Shown here piece after piece: positions 12,801-24,271 of a DNA stretch of 64,000 nucleotides. The DNA is from Coleophoma eucalyptorum (taxonomy: Eukaryota; Ascomycota; Leotiomycetes; Helotiales; Dermateaceae), in contig JALRME010000014.1 in assembly GCA_026120035.1 (NCBI GenBank), forward strand, positions 124,001 through 188,000, read 5' to 3'. Each line of letters begins with the position of its first letter. Within the stretch, counting starts at the first letter, position 1. A program made the translations under genes and the position numbers. The notes below the pieces were generated by a model. The model saw only the letters and a program-made list of their open reading frames with translations. It ran no database searches and was not told the DNA's origin.

Positions 12801-15800
12801 TCTACAACCACCAGGGTATAATTCGTACTCCATTGCCATATCTCGAGCGACCCTTCCTCCATAATAAGCAACGACGCGGATAGATGGGGCCCATTTCTTG
12901 AGCTCTCGACGCCAGTTTGGGCAAGTAGAGTTTGGCGTAACCACAAGAAATGGCCAGCACTGCGGAGAGTCTTTAACGAGGGAGGCAATCATAGAAATGA
13001 TTTGAATGGTCTTTCCGAGACCCATTTCGTCCGCTAGGATGACGTTCTTTTCCTTGTGGTAATTTTCAAGAAGCCACTTCAACCCGCTTTTCTGGTAGGG
13101 CATGAGCTCACCACCTTCGAGTGCAGAAGGCTGATGATTTAAATCAATGGCATCTTCGAGATCCAAGTCCCTGAATACCTTAATATCCTTCCTCATCTCT
13201 AACCCTGATCGCTGCTTGAAGTATCTCCCTGCAACATACTCATTATATGCAGACACAAATGCAGTCCACAGCTCTTTCTCTTCTGGCTTTGGAGGTTCCT
13301 GCCAGACGGTGTCCTCGTATCCTAGTCCTTTGAATTTAACTAGAACCGTCTCGACATTTGCGATATTTGCTTTGTCAGCCTCTTCGGATTCTGGTTCGAA
13401 GTCTGGGTCATATTCCACGTCGAATATGATCTCTATGGTAACATAATCCTCGGGGATCGCCTCCTGCTTTGTCCACTGGGGAATTAGATTTGCCCCATCG
13501 TCCCGGCGTAAGAAGGCGTTCCTCATAGTAACAGCAGTAACACCCCATACCCAAGCCCCAGGCATCCAGGTACTTTTGTCATAAGACTGTTCTTCCCATT
13601 TAATGAGGTATTCCTTTTCATCTTCGCGGAACATGTCGGCAGTGTTGTCTTCTTCGTAAGATTCCCGGTCGACAGGTCGCCAAGCAACCATAACATGAAT
13701 TTTGGCTTCCTGTTGGCGGCATTCCCTGCACTGAAACCTAGGACTGTACTCCAGAAGTCGTTGCTCTCTAAGCTGCACCTGGTTTTCTGGTGTTTCGTAT
13801 TTCTCGTCCAAGGCAGGAAGGTGATGGAAATGATAAGCACGTTGGCACGCTTTACATCTGAACAATAAGTTCTCTGCATTGTTAAGAAGGTGGGGAGAGA
13901 CCTGGGTAATAGGATCTTTGCCATCGTTCTCCTCCCTTAGCTTCTCTTCTTGCTTTGGGGTCTTCTTCGTAGAGAACGCAGCGCAACTGAGCCCTGGCTC
14001 TTTACAACTTTGGCATATGTCGAGTCTTGGTGCTGAGGAGTCTTTTTTTATAGCAATGCCGATACAGCGGCGGCATTGCATAACAAAGTTATCCTCACTG
14101 ACCTTGGTCACCACATGCTCTCTACCACTACGGTAGCCAAGACAGACTTTGTGGATGGAGGTAGAACATCCTTGGCAATATATAAGCGGACTTGTTCCCT
14201 TGTTGGAATGTGTTACTGGACCAGCGCACACATCACAAGTCTCATTGTGTAAAGCTTTAAAAGGATCGTTCTCAAGCAAGGGTTGGAATATCTCTCGCAC
14301 GCTGACGACCTTTGATGTGGTAAGCATGGCTTGTTGTTCTTCCGCATAAAGCTCTTCATCCAACCCTTGTTCTCTCATACTTTTTCGGGCTTGATTCGCA
14401 CGGCCCGATTTTCGAGTCGGTATAGGAGGTCCATCATCAGACAAATCATCGTTATCATCGTATTCAGCTCCGATACGCATGATTTTTGAGGCTCTTACAG
14501 TTTTCCTTGTAGGTTGTTTTCTTGCATTTCGACGTCCTGGCCTCAGCTCAAACCCAGCCTCACTATCATCAGTGTCTTGCACATCGCCTGCTAACTCATC
14601 GCTACGGTGCTCGACCGCTGGTTTGACACTAGCAGAACGTGTCAAGTGTGTCTTCGATGAGGGCACCCTTGAAGAGTGTCGAGTTGAGCGTCTCGTCGGT
14701 AGCTCGTCTTCTGAAATATCTGCCTTGTCTTCATGGTAAAATTTCCCAGAACGGACTGGGCGATTTGCCGCTCTATTACTTCGTCGCATACTATGGTTGG
14801 TTGTACGTCGCCTCTTGGAATCTCCTTCCTCTGAGCTAGATGCATCGGTCATATGATTTGTCTCCGGCTGGTCTAAATCTTTGCGTGTAGTTCGACTGCG
14901 CTTGCGATGTATCGATAATATGCTGACTTGACCGTCCGAGTCTGTACCTTCTGTGTAATGGTTTAATCCTGATTGGAATCTCCTTAGAGCAAACGTGCCA
15001 TTTCTCAGTCTAGAGAGGTGGTCAGGAGAAACCTAAGGTTGTATTAGCGAAAGTATACTATGAGTCTAGTATGGAGCGCGAGGTATCACGCTATCGCATA
15101 GCGAAGGTAAGAGACAACGACATAGATGATTGATACTGATATCAACCGGGTTAGAAAAAGAACTCTTGTAGCTATCACCATAACAATAATATGGGAATTT
15201 CGAAGTAACACAAAGAAGCTTTCTCGTATACCTTCAGCTTCAACCTAGTACCAGCCATTGACACTAATCTGTTGACATCGGTATGTTGGCTTGTGATGAG
15301 CGTTCAAGATGAACGTTCAAATGAATAATGTGGTAAGAGCTATTAGATCTATATGATCGACAACTACTGTTGGTCCTGAAGCCAACTATTGCCCCATATT
15401 TGATGCGAGATGATAGGACGACGATAATGGTAGAAAGGCAGTAAGCTAAACGCAGAAAAGGATTGGTGTCTACGAGTAGCTCACTCGTTGAACTTGCAAA
15501 GACTACCTTAAGTAGGTGGGTGAAGATAGTGCGAGGAGATGTTGTAAATTGATACAAGATAAAAGGGGACGCAGCTCTAATGCTTGAAAGAGAAGCCAGG
15601 ATGCGCTGGACAAATGGAGGTCCATTGACTTACTGTTCTTGTACTTCCGTCCTCAAATTGAATCCTGTATAACACCTGGCCCTCTGCGCTTTTAAGTTCC
15701 TCCACAACCTCGTCTACTGTTGTTGAATGGTCGTAACGTTTATATTCCCATGGCTTTGATGGTCCAGGGAGAACTATTGCTAGAGACTTTTCTCTGCTCT

Positions 15801-15954
15801 GTTGATGGTCTGTGATCTCTTGCTCGTCGATTCGATTAAGAAGGCTGCGCTTTCCATACAAAGTTGCTGCTGATGAAGTTGTTCCAACGCTCATAGCTTT
15901 TTCAGCTATTCCGGCCGAAGCTAGCTCGTCCTCTGACTCCTCATCAGAGCTCAT
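9814..15954 (-). CDS. mit1: Mit1/CHD3 (Mi-2)-like SNF2 chromatin remodeler, seven exons
   Basis: Predicted ATP-dependent nucleosome remodeler of the SHREC/NuRD type acting in heterochromatin. Exons: 15954-15634, 15032-12620, 12574-12421, 12371-11255, 11207-10635, 10565-10431 and 10338-9814, about 1745 aa. Order of parts: acidic N-terminus; chromo-like segment PGPSKPWEYKRYDHSTTVDE continuing across intron 1; two Cys/His-rich PHD-like modules (CDVC...CQGC...HKVC, then CQSCKEPGLSC...CKACQRAYHFHH); chromodomain-like EYLIKWEEQSYDKSTW; helicase motif I LADEMGLGKTIQ and motif II VDEGQRLKND (DEGQ replaces DEAH); helicase C with TRAGGVGINLATADTVI and QALSRAHRIGQ; basic Lys-rich tail; C-terminal zinc finger YCDVC...YCGLCGLAHFG, as in fungal Mit1. 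The last two introns are tentative. An alternative 5' mini-exon near 16100 is possible. Confidence 0.88.
15033..15633 (-). other. unusually long first intron (601 nt) of the Mit1-like gene
   Basis: Donor GTAAGT after codons ...STRT, acceptor CCTTAG before VSPDHLSRL. Both ends are phase 0, and the join rebuilds a continuous chromo-like fold, so the intron is supported although it is about ten times longer than its neighbours. It contains one 97-codon open frame without recognisable content. Confidence 0.75.
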
Positions 15955-16678
15955 ATCGTCCACCTCAAAGGATTTACTGGGGTAATGACTTGCGCAGTTG
16001 TCAGCCAGCCCTGCTACAAGGATCAGAAGAGAACTAAGATTTCATGAAGACATTCCTTACTCAAAGGAATAACAGATTGGAGAAGGAAAGCGCATTAGCT
16101 TAGGTTCTAGGCTGTATGGGTATCATAAATCGAAGGTGTAGATAGAAAGGAGACGCGTCTATAAGACACCAGGCGCCAGAAGCAAGTCTTTCACGTAGTC
16201 ATATGTCAGATGAAATCCCCAACAACGCGTCGGACGTTAAAGTGCACAAATTCGACAGCAATGAGAGAGCATGGAGGCGTCATGTCCAGATGTTTGAAGA
16301 GTTCGACGCGTCTGCTTTAGCACTTTTGGTCTTCAAGGTCGGACCTAATATATTGAAATGACCCCAAGACGACAATTGTTAGTCGAGTCAATTCCAATTG
16401 ATTTTTGATTTGTAAATATTCACAGAAGATTTTTGGCCCAATCTCAATACTGAATGCTTGAATTCTCAAGCCCAAGAACCTCTTTGGAATTTTTCCATCT
16501 GCCGGTTTTCTTGAGCTTCTTGCATGTTGCGATAAGGCTTATCGTAGCTCGGAAAATCTATGAACCTCCGACCAATTTCAGCTGCACTTCCACATCCTTT
16601 CGCAAAGCGCATCACTCACATCTGCTCCCTCCTTCGTCCATCTCCATCATTTCTTTTTAGACGCCATACCTTCATGCA
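15955..16678. other. bidirectional promoter region, mit1 / MRM1
   Basis: The two genes are divergent across 724 bp. No TATA box is obvious. Near 16110-16070 on the minus strand, an ATG with 11 further codons and a GTAAGG donor could be an upstream mini-exon of the remodeler. Spliced to the CCCCAG acceptor near 15980, it is in frame. Confidence 0.5.
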
Positions 16679-18505
16679 ATGAGCCAAGCCTTTCTACCAC
16701 GAAGTAGACTGGACTCAAGGGCTAGCTTTATAGTACTTCCTCTACTCTACCCTGGATTGCATTCAATTCGCGCCGCATCGATCACTTCGGCGATCAACAA
16801 AGGTCTTCGACGTACAAAGGGAATAGGGTTTCGAGGGAAAGACAGATCTAACACGGAAAGGCGAAATGAGGGCAATTCTCGAGAAATAGAACGAAAGTCG
16901 GCGGACACGCCAGATCTGGTCGAAGTACGAAAGAAACTCTTAGAAACTCGATTGAGCTGGGATGGCAAGGGGAAATTTTCGAGAAGCGTCGCTGCAAAAA
17001 AAGCTGGAGTAGATCTCAAGAGCCTTGCGTCTGTGCGAATACATAAAGGAAAACGACCGCTTCCAGACCCTCTACTATCAAAGATTCCCAGGAAAACAAG
17101 ATCCGCTCGATTTCATGACCCCGATGATCCTTTGGGCAAGAACAGTATAAGATTCAAAGAAAAACTTGCAGCAGGAGAGCTTCGTCCTTGGAAAGAAAAG
17201 ATAGCATTGGAAGAAGAGAAGACATTTGACAAGGTCGATACTGGGAGGGCGGGAGGAAAAGCACAACTAGACCCGGAAACAGTCAAGTGGATGAACAGTG
17301 GAAGAGGTACACCTGATGCCTTCACCCAATTCTACTCTACAAAAGTGGGCAAACTATCCATGAATCCTAGATTCAAGAATGATTTGCGAAATCAGGAGCC
17401 CAGACTTTCTGCGCCTACCAATTCTGATTCGAATTCAGAAGTAGAAGCTTCGTCAAGTCTTCGTTCCTCGCAGGGGTTATCACTGAGACCAATTCCAGCA
17501 GGAGACAAGCATGCACCGTTATCTGTGCCCTATACAACATCTGCATCAGAGTTTCTTTACGGCACTTCGGTTGTCCAGGCAGCCTTGGCATCTCGAAAGA
17601 TTCCGGGAAGAAAACTCTACAAGCTGTATATCTACACCGGAGAGAATCGCGAAGATGCAGGGCGCGATGACAAGATGGAGAGTCTGGCAAGGAAGAATGG
17701 GGTCAAAGTCGTTCGTGTAGATGCTTCTTGGCTCCGTACTTTGGACAAGATGAGCGGAGGACGACCACATAACGGATATGTACTCGAAGCCTCACCCCTT
17801 CCCAAGCTACCAATCAAGAGCCTTGGAGATGTCATTAAAGGTGAGCAACCGGGGTACAAAGTGGTGCTTGACTATCAGTCACGCGAAGATGCCGAGATCA
17901 ATGGGACTTCGGATTTCATCAAACTCCCACGGTCAAACAAAAACCCTTTTGTCCTCTTATTGGATGAGATTGTGGACCCAGGCAACCTTGGTGGCATGAT
18001 TAGGTCTGCTTCTTTCCTGGGCGTGACGGCGGTTGCTATATCTGTTCGAAATAGTGCAACTTTCACACCAATTGTCCTCAAAGCTTCTGCGGGTGCTTCC
18101 GAAAACATAACTATCTTTGCTGTGGATAAGCCAGCAGGTTTCGTTGCAGATTCTAGACTAGCTGGTTGGAAAATCTATGCGGCTGTTGCACCTTCCAGCA
18201 GGCCTAATACAGAAGTTGGTCTGTCTGTTACCACTGATCAGTTGGGGGATCCACTTTCAGAAGACCCTTGCATTCTCGTGCTTGGGAGTGAGGGCTACGG
18301 AATCCGGCCCAATCTTAAACAACATGCAGATGTACAACTGTCGATTCCAGGAAGCGGCAGAAGCGGTGGTGTGGATAGCTTGAACGTCAGTGTGGCCGCA
18401 GGCATTCTGTGCAGCTCGTTCTTAAAAGGAAGCACGTCTGGGAGCCGAGGACATCTGACGGAGGAGGAATCACAACCTAGAACCAGAGCTAACAAAGTCT
18501 TCTGA
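16679..18505 (+). CDS. MRM1: mitochondrial 21S rRNA guanosine 2'-O-methyltransferase (SpoU/TrmH family), Mrm1-like
   Basis: Predicted to methylate a ribose in the peptidyl-transferase region of mitochondrial large rRNA, using SAM. Intronless, 608 aa, longer than yeast Mrm1 because of a ~280-residue basic, low-complexity N-terminal extension that begins with a likely mitochondrial presequence (Arg/Ser-rich, residues 1-40). The RNA-binding subdomain begins at EFLYGTSVVQAALAS. The three SpoU motifs are in the C-terminal 180 residues: motif 1 DPGNLGGMIRSASFLGV, motif 2 LVLGSEGYGI and motif 3 VDSLNVSVAAGI. These form the trefoil knot and SAM pocket. The ATG precedes the presequence, and the first ORF stop is at 18503-18505. 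Confidence 0.93.
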   Translation: MSQAFLPRSRLDSRASFIVLPLLYPGLHSIRAASITSAINKGLRRTKGIGFRGKDRSNTERRNEGNSREIERKSADTPDLVEVRKKLLETRLSWDGKGKFSRSVAAKKAGVDLKSLASVRIHKGKRPLPDPLLSKIPRKTRSARFHDPDDPLGKNSIRFKEKLAAGELRPWKEKIALEEEKTFDKVDTGRAGGKAQLDPETVKWMNSGRGTPDAFTQFYSTKVGKLSMNPRFKNDLRNQEPRLSAPTNSDSNSEVEASSSLRSSQGLSLRPIPAGDKHAPLSVPYTTSASEFLYGTSVVQAALASRKIPGRKLYKLYIYTGENREDAGRDDKMESLARKNGVKVVRVDASWLRTLDKMSGGRPHNGYVLEASPLPKLPIKSLGDVIKGEQPGYKVVLDYQSREDAEINGTSDFIKLPRSNKNPFVLLLDEIVDPGNLGGMIRSASFLGVTAVAISVRNSATFTPIVLKASAGASENITIFAVDKPAGFVADSRLAGWKIYAAVAPSSRPNTEVGLSVTTDQLGDPLSEDPCILVLGSEGYGIRPNLKQHADVQLSIPGSGRSGGVDSLNVSVAAGILCSSFLKGSTSGSRGHLTEEESQPRTRANKVF

Positions 18506-19020
18506 TGAGGCACCATGAGGAAACCCGCCTTTTTTCCTTACTGGAGAGCCTTCTGTAATAATAAATAAGTGAATGGATTCGTGTATCCCGGATCAGATGT
18601 GGACCGGATGGCTGTAGAAATTTCCGCTTGGAGCGTAGTGAAACGAAGACGCTCTTGACTTGAGTGGCCTTGGCTGCAGGCCGCCCGCGGGCTTGGCACA
18701 ATTCACGAAGAAGCAAAGCCAAAGCCGACTGAGACAACAAATGCTACCGTGGTAACTTAATTTCTTAGCCCTATATCACGCCCTATACAAGGCCGTGTTG
18801 GCATAGGCCAGACGACCGAGAATCAACTTCCACACTTAACCAGCTTCCACACTCAGCCAGCGCCGGTTCTGCCTTCTTTCTACGATGGCCTAGCGATGTC
18901 GGGCTCAAGCGCAGTGATTGTGAGGCATGAAGGCCGAAAATCTTCGCCAGCCACAAAAGCAACTAGAAAGTGTTCCCACGGCCAAGGCGCCAGAGGACCA
19001 AAGTCATGTCCGGTTCCATC

Positions 19021-19029
19021 TTATCAGAT
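19021..19029 (-). promoter_or_regulatory. iron-GATA (SreA-type) site 1
   Basis: TTATCAGAT on +, i.e. ATCTGATAA on -, an exact match to the ATCWGATAA consensus of fungal siderophore/iron GATA repressors (SreA/SRE/Urbs1 family). It lies about 600 bp upstream of the ferric reductase ATG. Confidence 0.6.
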
Positions 19030-19041
19030 TTTTCATTCGCT

Positions 19042-19050
19042 ATCAGATAA
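19042..19050 (+). promoter_or_regulatory. iron-GATA (SreA-type) site 2
   Basis: ATCAGATAA, exact consensus, 12 bp downstream of site 1 and in the opposite orientation. A related ATCAGATCC half-match follows at 19062. Confidence 0.6.
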
Positions 19051-19143
19051 AAACCTGCCTAATCAGATCCGCAGTCCAGGGCTGGCCGATCACTCTAAAA
19101 TGTCGCTTGTTCGAACTCTCGTCTCGCTTGTGTCCAACTACGG

Positions 19144-19152
19144 ATCAGATAA
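19144..19152 (+). promoter_or_regulatory. iron-GATA (SreA-type) site 3
   Basis: ATCAGATAA, exact consensus, followed at once by GATA (AGATAAGATA). Third full match within 132 bp, about 470 bp upstream of the start codon. Confidence 0.6.
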
Positions 19153-19621
19153 GATACTCTCTTTGATCTAAGAGGTCTGGAGACTCACGGCTCCATCATC
19201 TACTCTCGGTACCCACTGGAATCCCAGAATAGCGCCAGGCGCAATCAATCAAGCTTCCAACCAAGCTTCGCTGGCATGTCACTGTCCTCCGTCTCGACAA
19301 GGAAGAGGCTCCATGGGCTCAACTTGGCAATGACATTCCACGCTGTAGAACTTCACGCCCATCACTAGTTTCGATAAGATGCCTCCCCGGACATGGGTTG
19401 CCCGTGGAAAAGAAGCCCGATTTCATCAGGCAGGTCTAAACTAATTAGTAAAGGCAGCGTTACAATTGCTTGCCATGGCCTGACATTACTGTGAGTACAA
19501 AGTCCCTCGTGGTGCTCTCTTATGTCTCCTTCTCCCCGTCTTTTTTCGTTGCAGATAGGTCTTTTACTTCGCTCTATACTCCTCTCAGTTTTCCTGCCTT
19601 GCCAAGTTACTCTCTGTCAAG

Positions 19622-21517
19622 ATGGCCGATTCTTCTTCTGCTGATGCCGCTGCTGCTGCAAAGAAAGCAAAGGCTCTCGCCAAGATTATCCGCCAGAGAA
19701 ACAATGTCAACTCTGTCAAGTTCTTCGCCGCCGGTATGGTTGGTGTCATGTTTTTGTTTATTATTTTTCACTGGACTCGGATCTTCTTCAAGCGGTACCA
19801 AGCGAAGAAGACTGGAAATGGTGCTCTTATGAAGGGGCCCGTTGCGGCCACAAGGTTAGCACTCTTCCTCCATAGCCAATAGGCGTATATGCTTATATAT
19901 TGCACAGAATAGCAAGAAGTATCTTCATACGCAAAATCCCATGCTTCACTTCTGCGGGGCACGCTCTTGTCTTTGTGTGCTATGTCGCTACCTGTCTCGC
20001 TATTGCATTCACCAATGTCGACTGGTCTACTCTCAACATGTGGGCTAAGCGACTTGGATGGTCAGTCAACACTTCACAACAAGCAGTCAAGTACAACACT
20101 AATACCAACTAGGGTTGCTTTAGCCAACTTGATCTTGATTACCTTCCTCGCTCTCAAGAACACTCCTCTTGCATTTTTAACTGCCTATTCTTACGAGCGC
20201 ATCAATGTCCTGCACCGCATCGCTGGTTACGGTACCGTGTTCTGGTCTGTACTCCATGCCGTTGTGTACATCGACGCATGGGCGAAGTCGGACTCCCTCG
20301 ACGAACTTCTCTACAAGGTCCAAATCATGGGCGAGGTGGCTGGATTTGCAATGCTCATTATTGCCGCCTCCTCCCTTCTTATCCGCAAGCTCCAGTATGA
20401 GATCTGGTACGTTATCCATATCGTCATGTACATGTTGATCTTGATCGGCGTTGGCATGCACCGCCCGGACTGGGCCGACAAGACTGCCATCATTGTTATC
20501 TTCACGGCATGCATGTGGGTATGTGATCGTCTTGTGCGATTTGCCAAGTTATCCCTCTTCAGCGTTGGCAATACGGCAACTCTGGAACCTCTTCCTCACG
20601 GCGGTACTCGTATCACACTTCGAAAGTGTCCATCCACAGCTAGACCAGGAATGCACTGCTTTATCTGGATGCCTAAGATCCGTCCAACAGAGACTCACCC
20701 TTTTACCGTTGCGTCTTCTGAGAAGGGTTCGCTTCAGTTTGTCGTCGCTGCTTATGACGGCTTCACCAGAGATCTCCACAATTACGCCATGAAAAACCCC
20801 GGTGCCAGCCTTAAGGCCTCTATCGATGGTCCATATGGTACCGTTCCTGATTTCTCTGAGTACAACAGGGTTGTCTTCATCGCAGGTGGATCGGGAGGAA
20901 GTTTCACATTTGGTGTCGCTATCGACACCATCCGAAAGCTCGTGCAAGAAACCCAGTCGCGAATTGAGTTTGTCTGGGTTGTGAGAGAGCAAGGTAAGCA
21001 GTCTTCCATCAAGTATCCTTCCATAAACATTATTCTAATCTATCCGCTTGCCACAGAATCGATCACCTGGTTCGGCACCGAACTTCAAGAACTCATTGCC
21101 TCACACCTCGTGAACCTACATATCCACAGCACACGTAACACCTCCGCAACCACACACCCACACACTCACAGCACCAGCTCCTCAAGCTCTGTCAACTCAT
21201 CTGATCTTGAGAAGGTCCCTCTCCCAGCATCAAATGCAATCCAGGCCGCCTCCACAGCCAACAACGATGTTGATGTCGAGAAACACCCTGAGGCAGCTAC
21301 CACCACGGCTGCACGTTCCATTACCGTTCATGCTGGTCGTCCTGATGTTGCAAAGATCATTACTGATACTGTAGCAATGTGTGATGCCCATGACCGAGTG
21401 GCTATCGCTGCGTGTGGTCCAGATTCACTCATGTCCGTTACGCGAAGGACCGTTGCAGATTGCATCAAGACTGATGGACCAAGCGTAGAGCTGCATTGTG
21501 AGCAGTTTGGATGGTAG
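19622..21517 (+). CDS. ferric/cupric reductase transmembrane component (FRE/NOX-like flavocytochrome)
   Basis: Plasma-membrane enzyme that passes electrons from NADPH through FAD and two hemes to extracellular Fe(III) or Cu(II). Four exons: 19622-19854, 19908-20060, 20113-20993 and 21057-21517; 575 aa. An N-terminal membrane segment is followed by the ferric-reductase core. The two heme-ligand pairs have the family's H-x13-H spacing: HRIAGYGTVFWSVLH and HIVMYMLILIGVGMH. The FAD site HPFTVAS and the nucleotide-binding GGSGGSFTFGVAI follow, and the C-terminus HCEQFGW is typical. A Ser/Thr/His-rich insertion (about residues 440-490) separates two parts of the NAD-binding domain. The upstream iron-GATA cluster suggests repression by iron. 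The metal cannot be assigned from sequence. Confidence 0.93.
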
Positions 21518-22654
21518 GAGTGTTCCTATCTGTCGATGACATGACAAAAGTGCCGGTTTTTTTTTTGGATTCTTGGGGTTGGGGGATGGGGCTTGGTTGG
21601 GCTGGTGTCGATGGATGACAACCTAGCTTTTTTGTCTTTTGCTTTTGTCTTTTGGTATACCTTATTTGATATTCTTGCAATTCCTTTGTCGCGTAGACCA
21701 GAGACCGGGAAATGAACCGGGTATAGTTCTTTCCAAGATTTTATGACCTTCTATATCTGAATGACGAGCAGTAGCCAAGTACAGGGTGCACATATATGCG
21801 ATCATAATCTATAACTAAAACAATGCAATAAATACAGAGAAGAAGCGACCGCTTCCAACCACACATGGTGGTTTTGACCAGTCCTTGAACACAACATCCA
21901 AATATCGATTAAAAAAGATTTGGAAACAGTGTTTCGAGATCAGACACCTTCTCTCAGAGCATCGGCCAAGCCATACGAAAACCCCTTGATTCTCATTTCC
22001 CCATTCCCGAAATTGTGGCCTCTATACACTCACTCCCTTGCAGCGGACCTCCCGAGCTCATGTGATATTTTGTATCTTGGGCTCCAAAACTCCGATCCAC
22101 CATACCCCGCAAGGCATAATGACCCAAAGTCGACCGGACACAAAAGCAAGGGATTTATCCCGTTTACCCGCTCTAGCCCGACTTCTCTGGTTCTATATAT
22201 AAACATGTGCTAACCTAGAGGACCTTTTAAAGCTCTGGAATTTCCCCGTCGCTATCACGTGTCATGCCAGAGATGGAATGCCATTGCAAATTTGGCAAAT
22301 ACCATACCTGCACAGATGAGAGAAAACTCTGAGAGAAGGACGGGTATAAAAAAAGAGAAAGTTTCCTTGGATTGAAAAGTAAAGCACCTTCGGGATTCCG
22401 AGGATGCTTACCTCGCAATAGGGACGGGACATTGGCCAATCGAACAAAAGTATCACCGCAAAAATCCATTTTGACCGCCATCTCTCTGCATGCTTCAACT
22501 CGCTTTTCATGGGGTCTTATCTTCCGTTGAGAGACTGAAATATTTGGCGCCTAAGGCTTTTGGCTCGGGAAAATTGGCCGGTCTCTTTTCGGAATTTTGT
22601 AGCCAATGGGGGAAAATTGTGCCTCTAATTAATCGCGAAGCCGCGATGGCAGCG

Positions 22655-22739
22655 ACAAAGAAGAAAAAGAAAAAAGGGCAAGACAAGAAAAGGAAGGAAA
22701 GTAATGAAAAGAAAGGAAAGGAAATAAGAAAATAAAAGG
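22655..22739 (+). repeat. polypurine (A/G) tract
   Basis: About 85 nt almost entirely A and G on the + strand (AAGAAGAAAAAG... then GGAAGG/AAAGG blocks), interrupted by only a few pyrimidines. Low-complexity DNA with triplex or nucleosome-excluding potential. Not coding. Confidence 0.8.
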
Positions 22740-24236
22740 TAGCCCTCGGTTTCGTAGCGGAACCGCAAAGGCATCTCTCTTGCTTGATAGTTGGCGTAGC
22801 ACCCCCTAAATGCTTCGACAATCTTCGTTCGATTCTGGCTTTCACTTGAAGGTTCAAACTAAGCAGCCCGTCTCGCAACGAAAAGGTTAAAGTGAATTTT
22901 TTTTTTCAGCGCCACAGATCTTTAGAGCTAGATATGTCAGTTGATGAGTAATTTAGTGTTGAATATCAGAAGGGGAAAAGGGAAAGAAAAGAGGATCGCA
23001 GGAAGAGAGGCTATCGCGATATCGTATTCCCTGTCTGCCACTGGAAGGAGGAAACCGAAGGCAGTGATATCTGAAATGATCAGTCAAAGCATCGGTTCTG
23101 CTTGATCAGGATAAGACCGATAATGTTCGCAGCACGTGTTGAGTAAAAGTAGCTAACTTACCCTACCTTAGGTCATAAGCGTAAAGAGTGAGCTAGTGAG
23201 CATCCATAGCCGTGAAATCTCAGCCTTGTAAGTGGTAAACGCTTGGGCAGTACTATGACGAAGTCCCCGGATGTTGCTGAGGTCTAAGAACCAGAGCTAT
23301 TACCCGACGACATGAGGCGACTAAACATGAGCAGAAAATTGGTTGGAATTTCGAAGAGTACTGTATAGGTAGAACGAATTCTCTTCCAGACAAGCGAGAG
23401 TCGTGGTGAAGACAGCCGTCGGGCTAGGACTGCGTGGTGGTGTGTATTGCAGCCTCGATTCAGGAATGATGCTTTGTTGCACGCAGCACACTAGAGGCAC
23501 ATGGGCTCCAGCCATTGCTGCAGCGGGTTGATCGGGTTGGACATGTGCCATGCCATGAAGATCTGCTCCGGCAGTAATGTGGTGTGGGTAGTGTCATGGT
23601 GCATCGGGCAAAGGGCAAAGCACAAAGCACAAAGCACCGGACCAAGGCGAGAGAAGTGAGACAACACTGAACCGGAACACCAGCGAATGAAGGTTGTTAT
23701 GACGCTGTCGCAAAGGACAACAATATATCTTTTGCGGTGGCAGTGCAGACGAGCCCATGCAAAGGAGATTGGCTCAAGCGAAATCACGGCAACTAAGCGA
23801 CCAGGATGCTCGAATCGGCACGAGCTGCACTCCGAGCAATCCAGCGGGAAGCCCAGAAAAGGAGAAAAGGCCCATCCCTTGGATATGACGCCTACTCCGT
23901 AGAATTGCCACCGCTTACCCAACAGGAATGCCCCCGACCACTCACCAGCGGACATCCTCAGGCCCAGACAGACTGGAATGAACAGGGTCTGGGGGATGCG
24001 AGCACCCAGACCAAGGATATTTGCTGCTGTAACACCAACACGAGCCCTCTGAGACAAGGGAGGGGGACGACTGGGTGGATGAATGGATAGATGGGATGGG
24101 ATGGCTGACAGCCGTCTCCTATGTGCGGTCAATGGGATGAAAGACAGCTGTCAGACTTCGTGTTGCCCCGAAACGAAACCAAACAAAACAAGGCACACCG
24201 ACCGGCATAGAGCAGAGCAGACTGGGAGCGACGGAA

Positions 24237-24237
<1 letters not shown>

Positions 24238-24270
<33 letters not shown>
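24238..24270 (+). repeat. short tandem repeat, unit GGAGACA
   Basis: Four perfect copies of the heptamer GGAGACA and a partial fifth. A simple microsatellite in non-coding DNA. Confidence 0.9.

Positions 24271-24271
<1 letters not shown>

Larger units (their letters stand above)
18506..19621. other. intergenic region containing the ferric reductase promoter
   Basis: 1.1 kb between MRM1 and the ferric reductase. Its main content is a cluster of iron-GATA type sites at 19021-19152 (listed separately), a further GATAAG at 19373-19378, and a pyrimidine-rich leader at 19500-19615. Confidence 0.65.

Noticed and set aside
15264..15557. 97-codon ORF inside the long mit1 intron
   Set aside because: No motif. 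The flanking exons already join into a continuous domain without it.
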